Assembly: GCF_002999335.1 (NCBI RefSeq)
Contig: NW_020312130.1
Coordinates: 1-64,000, forward strand
Length of the DNA stretch: 64,000 bases
Reading direction: 5' to 3'
Origin: Cyclospora cayetanensis
Taxonomy: Eukaryota > Apicomplexa > Conoidasida > Eucoccidiorida > Eimeriidae
Position numbers and translations under genes: made by a program. Below the pieces are notes generated by a model, which was not told the origin of the DNA, ran no database searches, and saw only the letters and a program-made list of their open reading frames with translations. This document shows positions 1 to 13,250 of this stretch, piece by piece; position 1 is the stretch's first letter, and each line of letters opens with the position of its first letter.

Positions 1-2307
1 CAGAGGATTCAGAAGGAGCCGTAGAAGTGCTGGATTCTCGGACTATTGGAGCGGTGAGGACACGGTATTTGGATTTTGTAGTAAAATGGGGTTGGGCATC
101 CCGCTCTCACTGACTAAGGGAGGAGTAATGTTGAGCTTCCTTGCTTGTGGGAGGATTCGCAGTTCTCTTTGTTATACAGCCGCAGTCACCATTGAGGGTA
201 TTTCTCGCTTTACTTGATAATTACCCTTCCCGAGTAGACATGATCTGCTCGGCATATTTACCTTAATTTGTAAGCTTTGGTTGGCGATTCCTCAAATTTT
301 TATAGGTGTTCTCTGTGCTCAGAGATTTTGCGCTGGCTGTTTCAGGCATGCTGTACCTACACTCTTCTTTATGTCTTGTTTGGGCCTAGCGTCGATTATT
401 CTGCATGCAATGGTTGCACTTGTATGCAAAGATTGCACCATAAAGCGCGAAGGCACCGCCGAACTAGTGTGTATCTTGAATTCCTCTAATCTTTTACTTC
501 TTTTATGCTTCTCGGAGCAGGAGTCTGTTACATTGCATCGCTTTGACGACAGCAAGCCATTGCACCACCACAGTCCCGCTAAATTAGCTTTTCGTTTGTT
601 GTTGGGGGGTTTTTCTTCTTTCCTTCTCCTACTCTCAAAGGGATGATCCACAGCGTGTTCTTATCACTCGCACTGCTTCTCGCGTTTCTTCGTACCTAGG
701 GATTGCCCTTAGAGCTAGATCTCATCCGCTCTAGTGCATGCAGCTGGTCTTGATGGACACTTACGGAAAACCGGGGCTTGTGGGTTGAAGTGGGGGAAGA
801 TGTAACGAACAAAGCTAAACATAAATACTCTTTACCACACCAAGACATACCAAGCCGTTGACTAATTGGTTTTTCTGTTCATACCTCGTATATATTGCAG
901 GGTAGTGTTTACCTAATACAAGAAGGCGCAGTGTCTTGTGCGCGTGTGTGTGCGTGCGCTCGCGCGCTGAATGCGAAATGAAACTACCTATGAATGCCCG
1001 AACTTTTTTGAGGGTCCAGCCACGCGCACCATCGCTGCCCCCCGACTCGTATCTCCGGAACTCAAGGGGTAAAGACACGGGAGGGCGGAAGAGTTTTTGG
1101 AACACACCCCAAAACTTTTAAGAACGGTTATATAGAGTCTGCAGTTAAGTGCCTCCCTACAAACACTTCGGAGCGTTACACGGCCAAGTGAGACGCCATA
1201 ATTGTCCTGTATTGACCTGCTGCCTGTCAATAGACTCATTGACTCGTACAGCACAAACTGGGTGTGAACAATCTGAGAATCATGCCGGTGTCCTATAGAA
1301 GGTTCGAAAAGAAGCATATTCAGGCCAAGAGGATTGAACGGTTTCGGTTGAAATTTGCTGTGCGCTAGTACCAGGGGCGCTAGCGGCTAGTACAAGAGCA
1401 CAGACTCGCTTCACTGCCTAGTAGTATGCACCGGATGTTGCTACAGGAATTAGGAGGATACGCATAAGCTCGCAGACTCCTTCCTTCCCTTAGAGTATCA
1501 TGGCCCTAGAATATTGCCTATGTATACCGTTCCTGTGCGAGGCTGGAGTTTGGCTGTTAAAACTCTTATCTAGAGGGTTAATCTGAAGTGCTCACAGAAT
1601 TTCGCTGGCAGATCAGGTAGAATGTTCCATCGTTTAAATGCAGGTTTCAAGTTATCCCTTCTGAGCTAGCTTCGGCAACAAGACAGTCCGCGGGAAACGA
1701 ATCCTTCCAAGTGTGTGGCTAATTATATTTTGAACGCCTCATTTTTTTAATTTATTGTGGTTTGCCCTAGGGTTGTCCCGGAATCCCTGCGCTGTAGCAG
1801 CATTCATGTAAAGTACCAGCTTCATACAGCCGCATTCTTGCAACTTCCTGCCATTCGAGCCACCAGCGCAGGACAAAGCATCCATCGTGCCGGATACGGC
1901 CTGTGTTGCAGCGTTTTATTCGGCTGTGAGGTATATTTGTGCATTATGGACGCAATTCTCTGTGTAATATCGCACTTCTTGCATTGTTTCCATCTCCAAG
2001 AGGGGGAAGCCGCTGCCGGCATTGGTCTCGTGTCGCGCTGCCGCAGCATGCGCAGAAGGGAAGAAATACGCACCATTGGACATAGTTCCTATCAAATTTC
2101 ACGTTGTTTGCATCCACGAATGTTCCGCGATATCTGAAGACGTGGCAGACGACGCTTAGAGTGCCCTTTATCTGGTCAGCTGCGTTTGAAGGAGCCGCAC
2201 TAGAAAGCCATTCGCTGAGTGTTGCAGAACTTCTCTGGCCCCTTTCGTTTCACTTCCTTGCTGAAATAGAGCACACCGGTTTTGGTTTGCCGAACTGTGC
2301 AGCGTAA
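1..2307. other. No convincing gene
   Basis: Open frames here are short (the longest, 1757-2137 on +, has 126 codons with no recognisable domain or amino-acid bias). There are no CAG runs and no family motif. The right end is presumably the 5' region of the MORN gene. A gene with very short exons could have been missed. Confidence 0.5.
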
Positions 2308-4938
2308 ATGGGGTGTTCGGGGAGCAAGGCTCGGGCAGCCCGCCCTTTCACAGATGAATCTAGAACGCGTCTTGATAACCAAAACACCGGAGACGCTGAC
2401 GCTGAGGCACACCAAGCAGGGGCCTTAGGGCTTGCCACACGCACAGGTGCTGCGGGGGGCGGGCCTAAGGCTCACGGTGGTGCCCCGTCTGGTAAGCCTG
2501 AGGACGAGGATGTGGACCCCCTAGCAGGCATAGACCTGACCATCCCTGAGGACTGTGAGGAGGTAGTGATGAAGAACGGAGTGACGTACAGAGGGGAATG
2601 GCGCAACGGCAAGCAGCACGGGAGGGGGGAGCAGCGGCAGGCCATGGGCGTGGTGTATACGGGACAGTTTAGTCAGGGTCAGATTGAGGGCTTTGGAAGG
2701 CTTACTAGGGCAGACGGAAGCAAATATGAAGGAGAGTTCGTTAACGGGAAGGCGGAAACGCGTACAAGGCCCGGGGTGTACACCTTCCCAGATGGGTCCA
2801 AGTAAGATAGACAAATTCGTGAAGCTTGTATGGAGCTGTTCGTTACTACAGGAATAAATACAGATGCATCTTGTGTTTGTGCATTTGTGTGTCTATAATG
2901 TGTGCCAAGCTACGTGTGACTGCTTTGATATACTTTGGATTTGTGCAAGTATGCCTGCATGTATGTGTATCATGTGCATTAGTATGTGTGCTCTGTATTC
3001 TTTCACGGACGTGTCTGCTCGTCTCTCGACCCAGGTACGCACAAACATATTTACATATATGCCAACAGATGCGTATGTATGTACAATTTATGTGTGCATT
3101 AATGCGTATATTGGTCAAAATACATTTTCAGTGACTGTAAATGTCAAACTGTTCAGGGGTGCGAGTGAGTACTAATGCATATATATCATATATGTATTCT
3201 TACGCATACACCCTTGAGAGTTTTAAAGCTTTTCAACTTACTACTCATGCGCCTTACAAGGCCCTTAATTTTCCAATGCTCGCCTGCTTGCATGTATCCG
3301 TAGGTACGTGGGCCAATGGAGGCAAGACAAGCGCCATGGGGAGGGTTGTGAGACTCTTTCTGACGGCTCTCAGTACAAAGGGCAGTTTGTTGACGGCCTC
3401 AAATGCGGCAAGGGGCGCATGAGGGCCTCCAATAGCGACACATATGAAGGGGACTTCGTACAGGGGGAAATGAGCGGTTAGTATGCAGCTAATATAACGC
3501 TTACACCCACTGCTAATGCCTGATGCATGATGCAGCATGAGGAAGTACTGGTGTGCTGGCATCGTGCGTATGTATGCTGATAACAGATGCGCCATCTGTG
3601 AGTGCTGTTGATGTTTGTTCTTAGGGCATGGTGTGTACACCTGGCCCGACGGCCGAGTCTACGAAGGCGAGTGGAAAGGGAGCCGAATGCACGGGAAAGG
3701 GGTGTTTTTCTTTCCTGACGGCCGCAAGTTAGTCTCCAGATTTCGTAGCGCTGAAGCTCGCTGCATAGCTGAACTTCACCATTAGAGGATTTATGCGTAG
3801 TGCCGACTAAAAACACAACAGTAAAATGCCTGTTTATGGATCTCTTCACTATGCATAGAATCTTGTGTGGGTGGATCTATATGCTTCTATCTGCACATCC
3901 CAGGTCGAGTGTAATCTAAGGGCTTTTCAAATGCCAATGCAGTTTTTCTACAGCTGCCATCTGAAGTACCCTGCCGGATTGATGGATGTTCCTTTGTACA
4001 TATGTCTATATACAGATATGACTGTCTGATTCACACAAATTGCCTCAAAGATAATAAAGTTCTCCATCTGTCACCCTTGGTAGCTTCGTTCGTAGTCCCC
4101 TTGATCCGCCCTTGATGTTCTGTTTTAGCTCTTATTTGAGACCTTTGTTTAGAATTTGCTCGCAAAGTACATATTACGGAAATGAACCGAAGCGCAGCAT
4201 TTTGAATAGCCTTCTACTGCTACTACTGCAGATGCTGTTGCCACTGCTGATGATGATTACTGCAGTTTTTTCTTATATTGATATGCGGGAGCGCAGGTAC
4301 GTGGGGGATTTCGTAGATAGCAGGATGGAAGGAGAAGGCTGCTTGACGTGGCAGGACGGATCCTCCTTTAAGGGACAATTCAAGAACGGTCTGCCACACG
4401 GCGAAGGCAGACACACTCCTAAGGGGGGAACCCCTACTGCCCTTGGTAAGACTGACACAGCCGTAGGGTGAGACAGGCGGCAATATTAATAGAAAACTCC
4501 GGAGATATGGATACACGCAGGCAGAGGTAGCGTCGAGCAGAGAAAGACGGTTCTGGATACGCAAAAACGGAGCGCCTAAAATCTCAGGCGCGGCTTAGGG
4601 CATTTGCGCATAGGAAACAGAGAGTGAAGGACTGGAGCATGCGAATGTTAGACCGCCGTTGTTTTTCGCTTGCGATAAGGCGCATTCAGATGTACCCGGG
4701 ACTCTTTTGCATAAACTTGGACGTCCAGCCTTTCTGATATTTGTGATACCGCTTCTGTTTGTCCTGCTGCTGGTTTGCTGTTGCAGCTCTCTGGAACAAA
4801 GGAGTTCGAGTTAAGTGGTTGGAGGACCTAAACCCTGCTGCTGAAAACGCCACGAAGGCCTCAGCAGCAACAGAATCAGGGATTCCCAATGCAGCGACCG
4901 GAGCAGCACCGGGATCAACACCAGCAGCAGCACAGTGA
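2308..4938 (+). CDS. MORN-repeat protein, probably membrane-anchored by N-terminal acylation
   Basis: Five exons fit: 2308-2801, 3304-3476, 3625-3727, 4297-4445, 4787-4938 (356 residues). All four junctions keep the frame with GT-AG borders, and each falls at or near a MORN boundary. The protein starts MGCSGSK, a Gly2 myristoylation plus Cys3 palmitoylation pattern. A low-complexity acidic linker follows, then about seven MORN-like units of the form Y-x-G-x-F/W-x-x-G-x-x-x-G-x-G, for example YRGEWRNGKQHGRGEQ, YEGEFVNGK, YVGQWRQDKRHGEG, YEGEWKGSRMHGKG and FKGQFKNGLPHGEG. The last exon carries a degenerate unit (LWNKGVRVKWL) and an Ala/Thr-rich tail. In coccidia, MORN proteins act at the inner membrane complex, basal complex and in budding; a similar membrane-scaffold role is inferred. 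Intron 1 is rich in TATG/TGTG. The acceptor phases are well supported; the exact family member is not known. Confidence 0.88.
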
Positions 4939-7900
4939 AGACCTTCAGCGGCAGTTTTCGCATTTGTATTCGCGTACCCGCTTTGAGGCTGTAGAGGAAA
5001 GGGCGCAGTTTTTTTGGGTTGAAAATTTTCTACTTTTCTTCCAAACAGCGGGTTTTCATAGGTGCCCGCTGTCGGGTCCTAAGAGGGTCCTGCCCCCATG
5101 TAGATGTGTATAGGATTTTACTGAGAGCACCAGGTAAATTCCTTGCTTTCCGCCGCTTATCTCGCGTGCGTAGATATTGGGGCTGGGACCATCAGCTAGG
5201 TCCCTGGGGATGGCTAATCGTTTGGGGTAACCCCAGGAGGGTCTCCAAGCAACAAAATTTTCATTGACACATACAAGGAAGCATATGAAGATGAAGCTAA
5301 CACACAGCTATGCGCAAAGGCGAAGGGACTATGAGCCTTCAATTAGGCTAGAGATAAACATGTTCAAGGATAGACAGAAAAGTATGGGGACGATCAGTTG
5401 CAGCGGCGCGCAGCGACACATGAAGGCATGAATGTGTGCACAGGTAAAGCGATGTTAAGACTGGCTGCCGCACGCGCAGACAGATAGGGGTAGATACTGC
5501 GTGGCCCCTAGCTGGTAGTGACAGTTTATTATGCCCACAGGCTCAGCAGGAAGAAAAGGGAAACGCTGAAGTTCGGGTTCTTGCAACATCTGCCCTTAGA
5601 ACGCTTAAAACAGTGTCCAAGTTATTGTGTAGTCCAAAGATCGATTTTTAAAAAGGAAACTGCTGGATCTGTGTGATGCCGGGCTGTGAATTTGTTGCTA
5701 CGCATATGGTGGACCTCAACTTTGTGTCGAAGCACTGAGACAATTGCTCGTAGAACGGATGACACTGGCGATAAGATGGCTCTTTGCCCCGTTCTCCTCT
5801 TTGATTTCCTACGCTAAGTTGCACTAAGATGTGAAATACTGTAGCAAATGAAGCCACCTCCAACTCTTCTTGGATGGGGCTTATCTCTACAGAATGGCTA
5901 TTCTCTGCGTTGGCTTCATGCCCCAGTAGTTTTTACCTTTCTGCTCCTGGAAAGCCACAAGCCTTCTCGCATTGGCATTTTAAATATGTATTTTATTGTC
6001 TGCCGACTCACTGACTGTTTTGAGTCTTGCTAGACAATCGGGCCCTCCAAGAAACCTGGGCTTTGCACAAGTGGAAACCTCTGGAAAGAGTGTCTCAATT
6101 CATGCCAAAGAATGCAAACGGACACCCGCAGGCCGGCACAGTCAGTTGTTGAGCCGAAGTTGAGTAAACTTCAGCTGCGGAGAGTCAAGACATCCCTACA
6201 CACATTCAAAATTGCCGATATCCTAGAGCCTAGGAGAATGTTTGGCTATTATCCAGTACATTGGGAGCCAAGCCTAATTTCACAAGGAGAGGGGGCTACA
6301 AGCTGCAGTAGTGAGGCACATTCTACCGGAATTGGCAATCCAACGGCAGTTCCACGTGTCACTATATTCTACCATTGCCTGCTGGGATTCTGTTCATTAT
6401 ATCCTGTCGTTTTTTCAAAACACTCGAGGATGGCAGTGAATCTTGTGCCTTTTCTTAAAATAATGCGAGTGGCCTTTCCACGCACTGCTGGTGGCTTTCT
6501 TCTCAATATATTAGTATTTAGCTCGACGGGCAAGTGCTTGCCTCCACATCACGGTAGTGGCATGACAATGTGGATGGCCTTAATAAAGGCAAAGTCTTAT
6601 AGCATACCAAAGATCCCATTACAGAGAGCACCAATGCGTTGAGTATTTATTGTGGCATTCGTGAGGCATCACTTTGGCGACTTATGCCGCAACCATTCCT
6701 TGCACTTTAGAATACCATGCCCACGATTTTGCTTTCAGGAAAACCGACAATTAGAAATGCTGCTTGGCATCCCATAGTTGACTTTGGACACAGACAACTT
6801 CAAAATATTTTACAGGCCCTCTAGGTCTTGTCTACATCTGTCACCGCCCCGTGTTAGTACCATATGGACTCTTCTTCGAGTATCTTCAAGCTTCCCTTAT
6901 GCATAGTTGCTTCCTTAACCTGTTGGAGATTGTCTTGCCAAACGATATGCTTACAGCAACAGTTAATTATTCACGGTTTTCTCAATGATGTCACATGGTG
7001 GAGGTGGGACTACACGACATATGCTTGACCTTGAATTCGAGCACAGCTCAATCCACAAAACTGAGTGCGCGCGAGCTTCGAACATTCAAGAACCGAATGG
7101 TATGAGACACAGTGTGGCCTTCTCCATAAACAATAGATCACCAGCATAAGATGCAGATCGAGATATAGCCCATTTATGTACCTAACGAATTCCGCCTTTA
7201 GAACTCGAACCCTCCGTATTCAAATGTGGCCACTTTGATGCCTGTGTTAATGTACCCAAGAGATACATGGCTGACTTTCGAGTTGAACGTGCTGCAATAC
7301 TAGTTCCAGTAACTGCACGGACCTCGCCAAAATGTTTAAGAAGCGCAAGCTTTATTCAGATCCCTGGCTAGCCCTAAACCATTGAACTGAATGACCAGAT
7401 GCACAAAGTTGTTGCTACCGGCCGCTACGTGACGTGTACCCGGCCACCTCGGTAAGGATAGGTCAGAACAACAACTAGTGGTGGGGCCTTCTGCCGCACT
7501 TGACGTGCGAGTTTGATTAGGCAGGAGCCGTTCACACACGAGGTATCTCCCTGTTTATAATGTTTAGGGGTTAACCTGCCCAAGTACCCCAGATCCTGAA
7601 GTCCCACTGTAAACTGCGGAAAATAAACCTTGAACTATATGCCTGCCTCAGTAACTTGGGGGATGCTCAAGTTTGGACGGAAGCTGGTTCCTTAAACTCA
7701 AAGCACTGAACATATGGCACCGCTCTAGCAGCCTCGTATTCTCCCTCCCCTCTCCCGCCCTCCCTTTGACACAATGCAGCACGATATCGCTCTTAACAAA
7801 ATAACGAATGCTGCCATTTTCAGGTGCCCAGTCGTAAATACTCAGATCTAGCTTGTTTTCAGTCCGGGCACGAAACGCACCGGTGTAGTAATCTGTCGTG

Positions 7901-8209
7901 GGGGCCAGGGAGGGGTGCTGCGCTCACCAGGCCCCAAGCCCGTCATTCCAGGCCTGCTGTAGGCTGGGCTTGTAGTATGAGGAATATGTTGCACGGTCTT
8001 ATTGATCGGCGTATAACCGCATGTAGATCTCAGTACGCATGCATATGTAGATTTGCATGGGCACATAATGAGAGACATGAACACCCTACAGAAGTATGGC
8101 GTTCCAAACTACAAGGCAAAGAGTGTCCGAGAAGTAAGAAGTTCCTGCAGCTGAAGCTACACCAAGAGCCACAGGTGTGGCAGCCAGGGCAGCGGTGGAA
8201 GCATGTTTG
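4939..8209. other. No convincing gene; repeat-poor spacer
   Basis: This lies between the converging MORN and kinase genes. The longest frame (6112-6642, +, 176 codons, ATG start) has a few hydrophobic stretches but no recognisable domain and no splice-linked partners. Nothing here could be supported as an RNA gene. Confidence 0.5.
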
Positions 8210-11200
8210 TTACAGCGCTTCTAAAGCGGCTTTAAGTTCTTCCACGACTTCAACAAATGTGGGGCGAGTTCGCGGGTCTTCTGCCCAGCAACGGCGCATT
8301 AGATCTCTGCATGCAATGCCACAAAAGCCTTAACACACACCTATACATACTAAAGCCAGAAGTCGGAGCACACTATCGGCGGCCGCAGTCCCCAACGCAC
8401 ATGCTGAAGCAAGCCATTGTGCTTCTTTTAACAGGATGCTGCATATCCCAAAGTCGAAATCCCAGCCCCTTGATCCTTTACCTGAGTATGAGAGGGCACT
8501 GTGGTAGAATGAACCTTTCGTCTGGTCGCTCCCCTCTTAGCACTGCAGCACATATCTCTGGAGGTGGAGGCAGCCACACATTCCTCCGATCTATCTGCTG
8601 CTGCTGCTGATTATTAGATGAGTGCCTTGGCCTTAAGTAGGGCAGTGCCTCAGCCGCAAGTTCGTACAGCACAATCCCAAAGGCAAACACATCGACAGCC
8701 GGTCCCTGGGAGAGTCCCCTCATAACCTCTGGAGGCATCCAGTGCACTGTGCCTCCTGCTGGAGTGCGAATAGATACGGGGACCGCCCCCGGTATATCAC
8801 GATAATTGGGGTGATCACTGCCCGCACCTTCTGTGCCTACTAGACCTTCGCCGCCTCCAGTTGCTGTTGCTAAACGACTCAGGCCGAAATCTGCCACCTA
8901 ATGCAGCAGCAACAAGCACACGTGCTTCTTTGTATATGTAAGCTCTGCGAGAAAATGTACCATAGCCCCTCCTGCCCCAAGGCTATCCCTGTGGCCTCCT
9001 CAGTTTCGCCCCCCGACCGAGGACGGCTTCAAAAGAGTGGCGTAAAAGCAGCAAATCCCTGAAAGCCGCAGCACATAAAGTACTCAGGCACTGCTTGCCT
9101 ACCTTAGCTACGGGGGTTTGGGTGTCGCTGAGAATGGAGTCTGTCAGGAGGATGTTAAGACTCTTAAGGTCTCGATGCACCACGGGAGGCTGTGACGCAT
9201 GCAGGTACACGCAGCCGCGAGCCACGTCCAGCGCAATTTTCAGCTTTTGAGCCCACGTTAACCGCATCCGACCTTGTTGCTGTTGCTGTTGTGGCTGCTG
9301 CCGTTGTTTATGGCCTTCCCCAGATCCAAGCTGAACCTCCAGTTGCTCACCTGATGCCCGCACTACTGGAGCTGCTGCTGTCGTTGCTGTTGAAGAGGCG
9401 ACAAATATAGGGTTTTCCGCCTCAGCAAGTGAGCTCTCTGGTACAATCCTCGTATGCACAGCAGCAGGATCTGCTGGATTTGCTGCTGGAGATCGGGGCA
9501 GCGCAGCGGCAGCAAGAGCCTCCTCAGGCCTCCCGTGGAGCAGTCCAAAGAGACTGCCCCCTGCACATAACTCCATAACCACCGCGAGACCTTGCCCCTG
9601 GCAACCTGTGGCTGCCAGTAATTCTTTTGTGGTGTTTGAATCCCCAGACCTGTGAGGATCGCTGCTGCTGTTGCTTTTGTGGCTACGGCAGGAGGCCTCA
9701 TTACCATCCAGTACACACGCACCCATAAGCAGCACTAGGTTGGGGCACCTGAGCCTTTTCATTATTTGGAGTTCGCGAGCAGCAGCGGCGGAGGCGGCAG
9801 CAGCGGCGACAGTAGTGACTCCCCTTTGCTGAAAAATCAAGGGGAGCACCTTTACTGCAACGTCACAGCCCCGCCACGTCGCTTTAAGGACAGTTCCCGA
9901 AACACCACTGCCCAGTACGGAAATTATCTGCAGCTCTCGGGGATCGACCCCCAAATTCAAGGCCTCCAGCTGTGTCTTAAGGCCCCTGAGGCAGCAGCTG
10001 CTCTTCCCGCTGCAGCCCCTGCATGTAAAACAGCCACAGACCCTAGAGTCGCCTGCGCCACCTGCCAATGCAGCTAGCGCTGTCGCTGCTGCATACGCGG
10101 AAGGGATCGCTGCCCGACTTGGCTGCTGCAAGACGTAATCCCACGCTGACGGGAATGCAAAGGGCTGCTCTTGTTGCTGAAGTTGTTGCTCCTGCAGCTG
10201 CGGGTGCCAAAGCTGTTGCGAGGCATTCCCCACGCAGTAAGAAGCGTGTTGCAGTAGGCCTTGCTGTTGCTGCTGCTGATGGACAAGTTGCTGCTGCAAT
10301 TCTAACTGCTGCTGAAGCTGCAAGTACTGCCCCTGCTGCTGCGCTTGCGCCTGCTGGTAGCGGAGCTGCTCGAGCTGTTGGCAGCGCACTTCAGGATTCT
10401 GGGGGATAAGGTGCTGCTGCTGCACATCCAATGGCTGCATGTACGGAGACGGTTGTACATGCTGGCCAAAGACAACAGATGGATGCGTGGCACTGCCTTG
10501 AAGCCACTGGTATTCCTGCCGACACTGCTCCACGGACGGCTCCTGAAAGATCCCAGAAAGCTGGAATTGCTGCTGTTGCGGCATGTACTGCTGCAGCTGT
10601 GGCTGTTGCTGTTGGTCATCGTACTGCTGGTGCGCGTATTGCTGCTGCATGGGCTGTTGCCGTTGCAGCTGCTGCTGGTGAATTCGCTGCTGCATCTGCT
10701 GCTGTACGTGTTGATGCGACGGGCTAGTAGCGCTCGTTAGCGACCTCAAGTCCGCTTCAAACGATGCGACAGCCCACGATTCCAATTCGCCAGTAGCAGC
10801 GACTTGCGTAGGCGATGTTGGCTCCTCCCTACCGAGTGCAGCAGCAAAGGAGGCCGCATTTGCTGCAGTTTCTATTGAAGGGGCTTCTGCGTTCACAGCA
10901 GTTGTTGCGCCTGCTGCGTCATACCCCTCCTCACATGCCCGATGGTGCTGTTGCTGGAGCGGCTTTAGCTGATCTAATTGATGCTGGGCCCCATTCACAT
11001 CGGCTGGAGCTGCAGAAGGAGCAACGCTGTTGTTGCATCCACTGCTACAGCGGGAAGGCTGAGGTTCTGCTGCCGCCACTGCATGCGGCGAGGAAGGCCT
11101 GCCCGCGTTGGACGTGCCCGAGTTGTTATGCGTTGTTGCCACTTGTTCTTGCTGTCGCTGGTCTTCATACTGGTGAGTCTGTCTGCCTTGAACGCTGCAG

Positions 11201-12097
11201 CTTCTGGCTACCGCAGTGTTGCTGCCAGTGCTCTTGCTGCTGCTAATCCTTCTGCTCCCGTTTCGGCTTTCCTCTCGGTGACCATGCATGTGAGGCTGCT
11301 GCATAAGCATGGCAACATCCAGCGTCCTGTCCTGCTGCAGTAAGTACACCTCTTCAACACTGAGAAAATCGATCCAGTCTGACTCAGGCCCCGCAGCAGC
11401 TGTAGAAAGTGCACTCCTCGTACCGGTAGCAACAGCTTCCAAGTCGGCAGGCAACGGCACATGCAGCACAGTCTGCATGCAGCGGCGTGTTGAGGAGGAG
11501 GGCCTGTAAGGCAACAGCTGACTGCGGGCTGGCAGCAGCCAACGCGGCTGCTGTTGCTGCTCTTGCTGCTTTCGCAGGTCAGCAAGCAGCAAAAAGGCTT
11601 CGTGGGGTGGAGGCCGCATGCGGCGCAGTAACGAGCAGCGGCTCGCAGCAGCTTGACACCCCTCTGCAGAGGCGGGGCACCCACAACATCCCGCCACATA
11701 AATTTTATCCCGTTGTTGGGTTGATACCTGCAACGTTGTTGGAGCTGATTGAGCTGCGGGGGAACACGCACGTACCTGCCGCCAACTGCATGCTCTTAAG
11801 GGCCTCCTTGAGGGGCGATGATAGAGACGCCAGCACTGCAACAAGAGAGGGTCCTGTCTGCAACGAGACAGCGGGACGCATGCAGCGCTGTAACAAAGCG
11901 TGCAGCAAACGCAGCACTAGTGCAGCCACCCCCCAAATGTCATCTGCAAGTAACACCAAGTAGCTGCCAATGACGACAAAAGCATCGCTGTCCTTCTGCT
12001 GCAGCAGTAGCAGACAAAGCGCGCATGCGCGCTGCAGGAGGCCGATCAACCTAAAAGCAAACGACACAGGGAGGTACAATCCCGACAAGCGTTTCAT
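8210..12097 (-). CDS. TKL-family protein kinase with long Gln-rich N-terminal region
   Basis: Exons on the minus strand: 11776-12097, 9103-11663, 8482-8897, 8210-8306 (1131 residues from the ATG at 12097). The C-terminal third is a complete kinase domain: glycine loop VLGSGVSGTVLKATWRG (about 9900-9935), VAVKVL with the ATP-binding lysine, VVHRDLKSLNILLT catalytic loop (about 9160-9190), ADFGLSRL opening the 8482-8897 exon, GGTVHWMPPEVM activation-segment end, DVFAFGIVLYEL, and LMRRCWAEDPRTRPTF in the last exon. The HRDLKSLN form and the RCW motif fit the TKL (RAF/MLK-like) group. A Ser/Ala/Gln-rich insert of roughly 100 residues sits after the MELCAGGSLFGLL hinge. The preceding ~600 residues are mostly Gln with His, Ser and Ala. 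The three 3' junctions keep phase and rejoin conserved motifs; the 11664/11775 junction is inferred from phase. The true start is probably further upstream (see 12648-12837). Confidence 0.85.
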
Positions 12098-12647
12098 CGA
12101 TATGGCTGCTGCAATTGTGGTATAAGCTGCCGCTCCCCCAGCTGAACCCTATAATGCAAGAGTCCTTGCTTTGCTACATCTGCCGCTACTTGAAGAGGTT
12201 CAGGAGCTCGCATACGAGTGTCATGCTGCCCTAAGAATAGTGACGAGGTTTCCCGTTGACAGCTGCCAAGAGGTTCGACGCCAGAGACATTAGCGTCTGA
12301 AGCGATGCGGCCACAGATGCCACAGCAGCAGCAACTACAACAACAGTAGCGGCAGCTCCCGCAACTCACTCCGACGCAGCTGAGGCGTTCAAGGGAACTA
12401 CACCTTCCGACTCGAATGCGACAAGGGTCTCCAGAGATACCGCATTTGCCCGCAGGAAGCGCGAGACGGACCAAGTGCCTGAAGCAGCATCAGGAGATCA
12501 AGCGAGGCTTCTTTTCGGAACCCGCGAATCGATAGAGGCGTGAGAGAAAATTTCTGCTGCTGCTAATGCTTCTTCTTCCTCCTCGGGAAGTGCCGCTCTC
12601 TGCTTACAGCAAGTGCTGCTGAACCCGAAGCTGCTGCCGCGGCTTAC

Positions 12648-12837
12648 CAGTGCAGCAGTCTGCCAGTTGCCGATGCAAACGCAGCTTCTCGGCGAAAAAG
12701 TCAGCGCAAGCACACAAAATGCTCCCCAAGGAAGGGAAAGCTGCCAGCTCCCCAGCCGTCTTCGCTGCAGCTCCTTTTGGCATCGCCCCTGGAGCAGAGG
12801 CTGTTGCTACTGCTTGTAAAGCAGCCGCCGACCACAT
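12648..12837 (-). CDS. Candidate upstream coding exon of the kinase gene
   Basis: An open frame with an ATG at 12837 runs into a good GTAAGC donor at 12647. It encodes an Ala-rich, moderately hydrophobic stretch (contains GSILCACADFFAEKLRLHRQ) that looks like protein rather than random sequence. The frame stays open upstream to about 12919, where a GGCAG acceptor precedes it, so it may be an internal exon. Several open pieces lie between 12140 and 12640 on the same strand, but I could not build one consistent splice path from here to the exon at 12097. It could be the kinase's N terminus or a separate small gene. Confidence 0.35.
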
Positions 12838-13028
12838 GCGGAGAACCTGGTCTGGCAGCTTGCCAAGAGAACATCCAAGGAACGCCTCCACTGGAATCTG
12901 CCAACAAACATAAACGCAAGCCAAAATCCGTATCCCGGGAAAAAGCCTAATTCATGCGTATGTCTTAGGGGGCAGCGCTGCGTCTTTTGTCAGTGTCACG
13001 AGATCCTCAGCTAACCCTCTTCTTCCCG

Positions 13029-13250
13029 GTTCACACACGCATTAACGTCTGATTCCAAGTTCACACATGCATTAACGTCTAATTCCACGTTCACACACGC
13101 ATCGACAATTAATTCCAAGTTCACACACGCATCGACAATTAATTCCAAGTTCACACACGCATTAACATCTAATTCCAAGTTCACACACGCATAAGCCACT
13201 TCTTCCCAGTTCACACACGCATTAACGTCTAATTCCAAGTTCACACAGTC
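13029..13250. repeat. 30-bp minisatellite, about 7.5 copies
   Basis: Units begin GTTCACACACGCAT and recur every 30 bp at 13029, 13059, 13089, 13119, 13149, 13179 and 13209, with a partial copy at 13239. Variation is mostly in the middle of the unit (TAACGTCTAATT, CGACAATTAATT, AAGCCACTTCTT). The period is a multiple of three, so the minus strand stays open through the array (13011-13244), giving a 10-residue repeat of the NACVNLELDV type. Whether it is translated is unknown. It lies between the Gln-rich gene and the kinase gene. Confidence 0.95.

Noticed and set aside
6112..6642. 176-codon plus-strand ORF with ATG
   Set aside because: No recognisable domain, no amino-acid bias typical of this genome's proteins, and no splice-linked partner. 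Chance frame most likely.
7190..7250. GAACTCGAACCC resembling a tRNA T-loop on the minus strand
   Set aside because: The flanking bases do not form a T stem, and no acceptor, D or anticodon arm could be drawn.
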